Positions 23,033 through 23,167 of a stretch of DNA of 23,167 nt are shown here, one piece after another (position 1 is the first letter of the stretch; every line of letters starts with the position of its first letter). A program made the position numbers and the translations under genes. The DNA comes from an uncultured Faecalibacterium sp. GTDB taxonomy: Bacteria > Bacillota > Clostridia > Oscillospirales > Ruminococcaceae. The notes beneath the pieces were generated by a model. It saw nothing but the letters and a program-made list of their open reading frames with translations, searched no databases and was not told the origin of the DNA. The stretch covers positions 1-23,167 of the forward strand of contig CAKSZE010000026.1 in the NCBI GenBank assembly GCA_934525325.1. The letters run 5' to 3'.

Positions 23033-23167
23033 TTACTCCACGCTGATCATATAGTAGTAAACGGGCTGGCCGCCGCGGATGTGGCTTACCTCCACATGGT
23101 TGGGGCACTTTGCCTTTACGATCTCGGTAACCTTCTCGGCGTCCTCGTCGCTCACGTCACAGCCGGA
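23033..23167 (-). CDS. fakA: C-terminus of a DAK2/FakA-type protein (start beyond window)
   Basis: Only the last 44 residues are present, ending GGQPVYYYMISVE before TAA. This ending, preceded by a DVSDEDAEKVTEIVKAKCP helix, is the one I know from FakA/YloV-type DAK2-domain proteins. In that family FakA phosphorylates fatty acids bound to FakB for entry into phospholipid synthesis. The assignment rests on this short tail. The rest lies beyond the right edge. It converges on polC across a shared terminator. Confidence 0.65.
   Translation of the reverse strand, partial: SGCDVSDEDAEKVTEIVKAKCPNHVEVSHIRGGQPVYYYMISVE

Noticed and set aside
1..23167. Search for CRISPR repeats, tRNA/rRNA genes, insertion sequences, toxin-antitoxin pairs, phage or defence genes
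   Set aside because: None seen. Nearly all sequence is accounted for by conserved housekeeping genes, and gaps are short.

Overview
The window looks like chromosomal housekeeping DNA from a fairly GC-rich member of the Bacillota, class Clostridia. The signs are a Gram-positive-type PolC, a spoIVB-spo0A pair, the clostridial gene order pyrH-frr-uppS-cdsA-dxr-rseP-ispG-polC, and consensus sigma-A promoters. The style of the proteins (a Ser/Ala-rich lipoprotein spacer, a RING-like/DUF2628 membrane protein) reminds me of the Faecalibacterium/Gemmiger/Subdoligranulum group of the Oscillospiraceae. That placement is an impression, not a proof. I see no rRNA, tRNA, CRISPR array, insertion sequence or prophage.

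Layout. 1-1914 (minus): a LacI-family regulator followed by the start of a sugar-ABC substrate-binding lipoprotein (cut by the window edge), with a likely autoregulatory operator at the regulator's promoter. 2067-2716 (plus): a small P-loop kinase-like gene behind a repeat-rich upstream region. 2731-4044 (minus): the rpsF-ssb-rpsR operon with a perfect-consensus promoter, a structured leader that may be the S6:S18 autoregulatory element, and a strong terminator. 4078-5437 (plus): a CPA2-type cation/proton antiporter. 5453-7497 (minus): galU and, upstream of it, a RING-like zinc-finger/DUF2628 membrane protein. 7563-8886 (plus): prfB (RF2) without a frameshift site. 8937-11125 (plus): spoIVB and spo0A. 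11128-11897 (plus): an AlkD-like DNA alkylation repair protein. 11901-22997 (plus): pyrH, frr, uppS, cdsA, dxr, rseP, ispG and polC. 23033-23167 (minus): the C-terminus of a DAK2/FakA-type protein.

How the genes work together. The long plus-strand cluster joins UMP phosphorylation, ribosome recycling, the MEP isoprenoid route (dxr, ispG), undecaprenyl-diphosphate synthesis (uppS), CDP-diacylglycerol synthesis (cdsA), a site-2 protease (rseP) and the replicative polymerase (polC). The rpsF operon couples two ribosomal proteins with SSB. SpoIVB and Spo0A are the late signalling protease and the master regulator of sporulation. Both keep most key residues, but the Spo0A receiver has lost one of its two N-terminal acidic-pocket residues.

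I found no convincing unknown multi-gene system. The items most worth a second look are regulatory or small-scale: paired operators in the lacI leader, clustered CCGGAAA-type boxes before the kinase, an inverted repeat built into the spo0A promoter, the ribosomal-protein leader, the zinc-type S18, the altered Spo0A receiver and the RING-like membrane protein beside galU.
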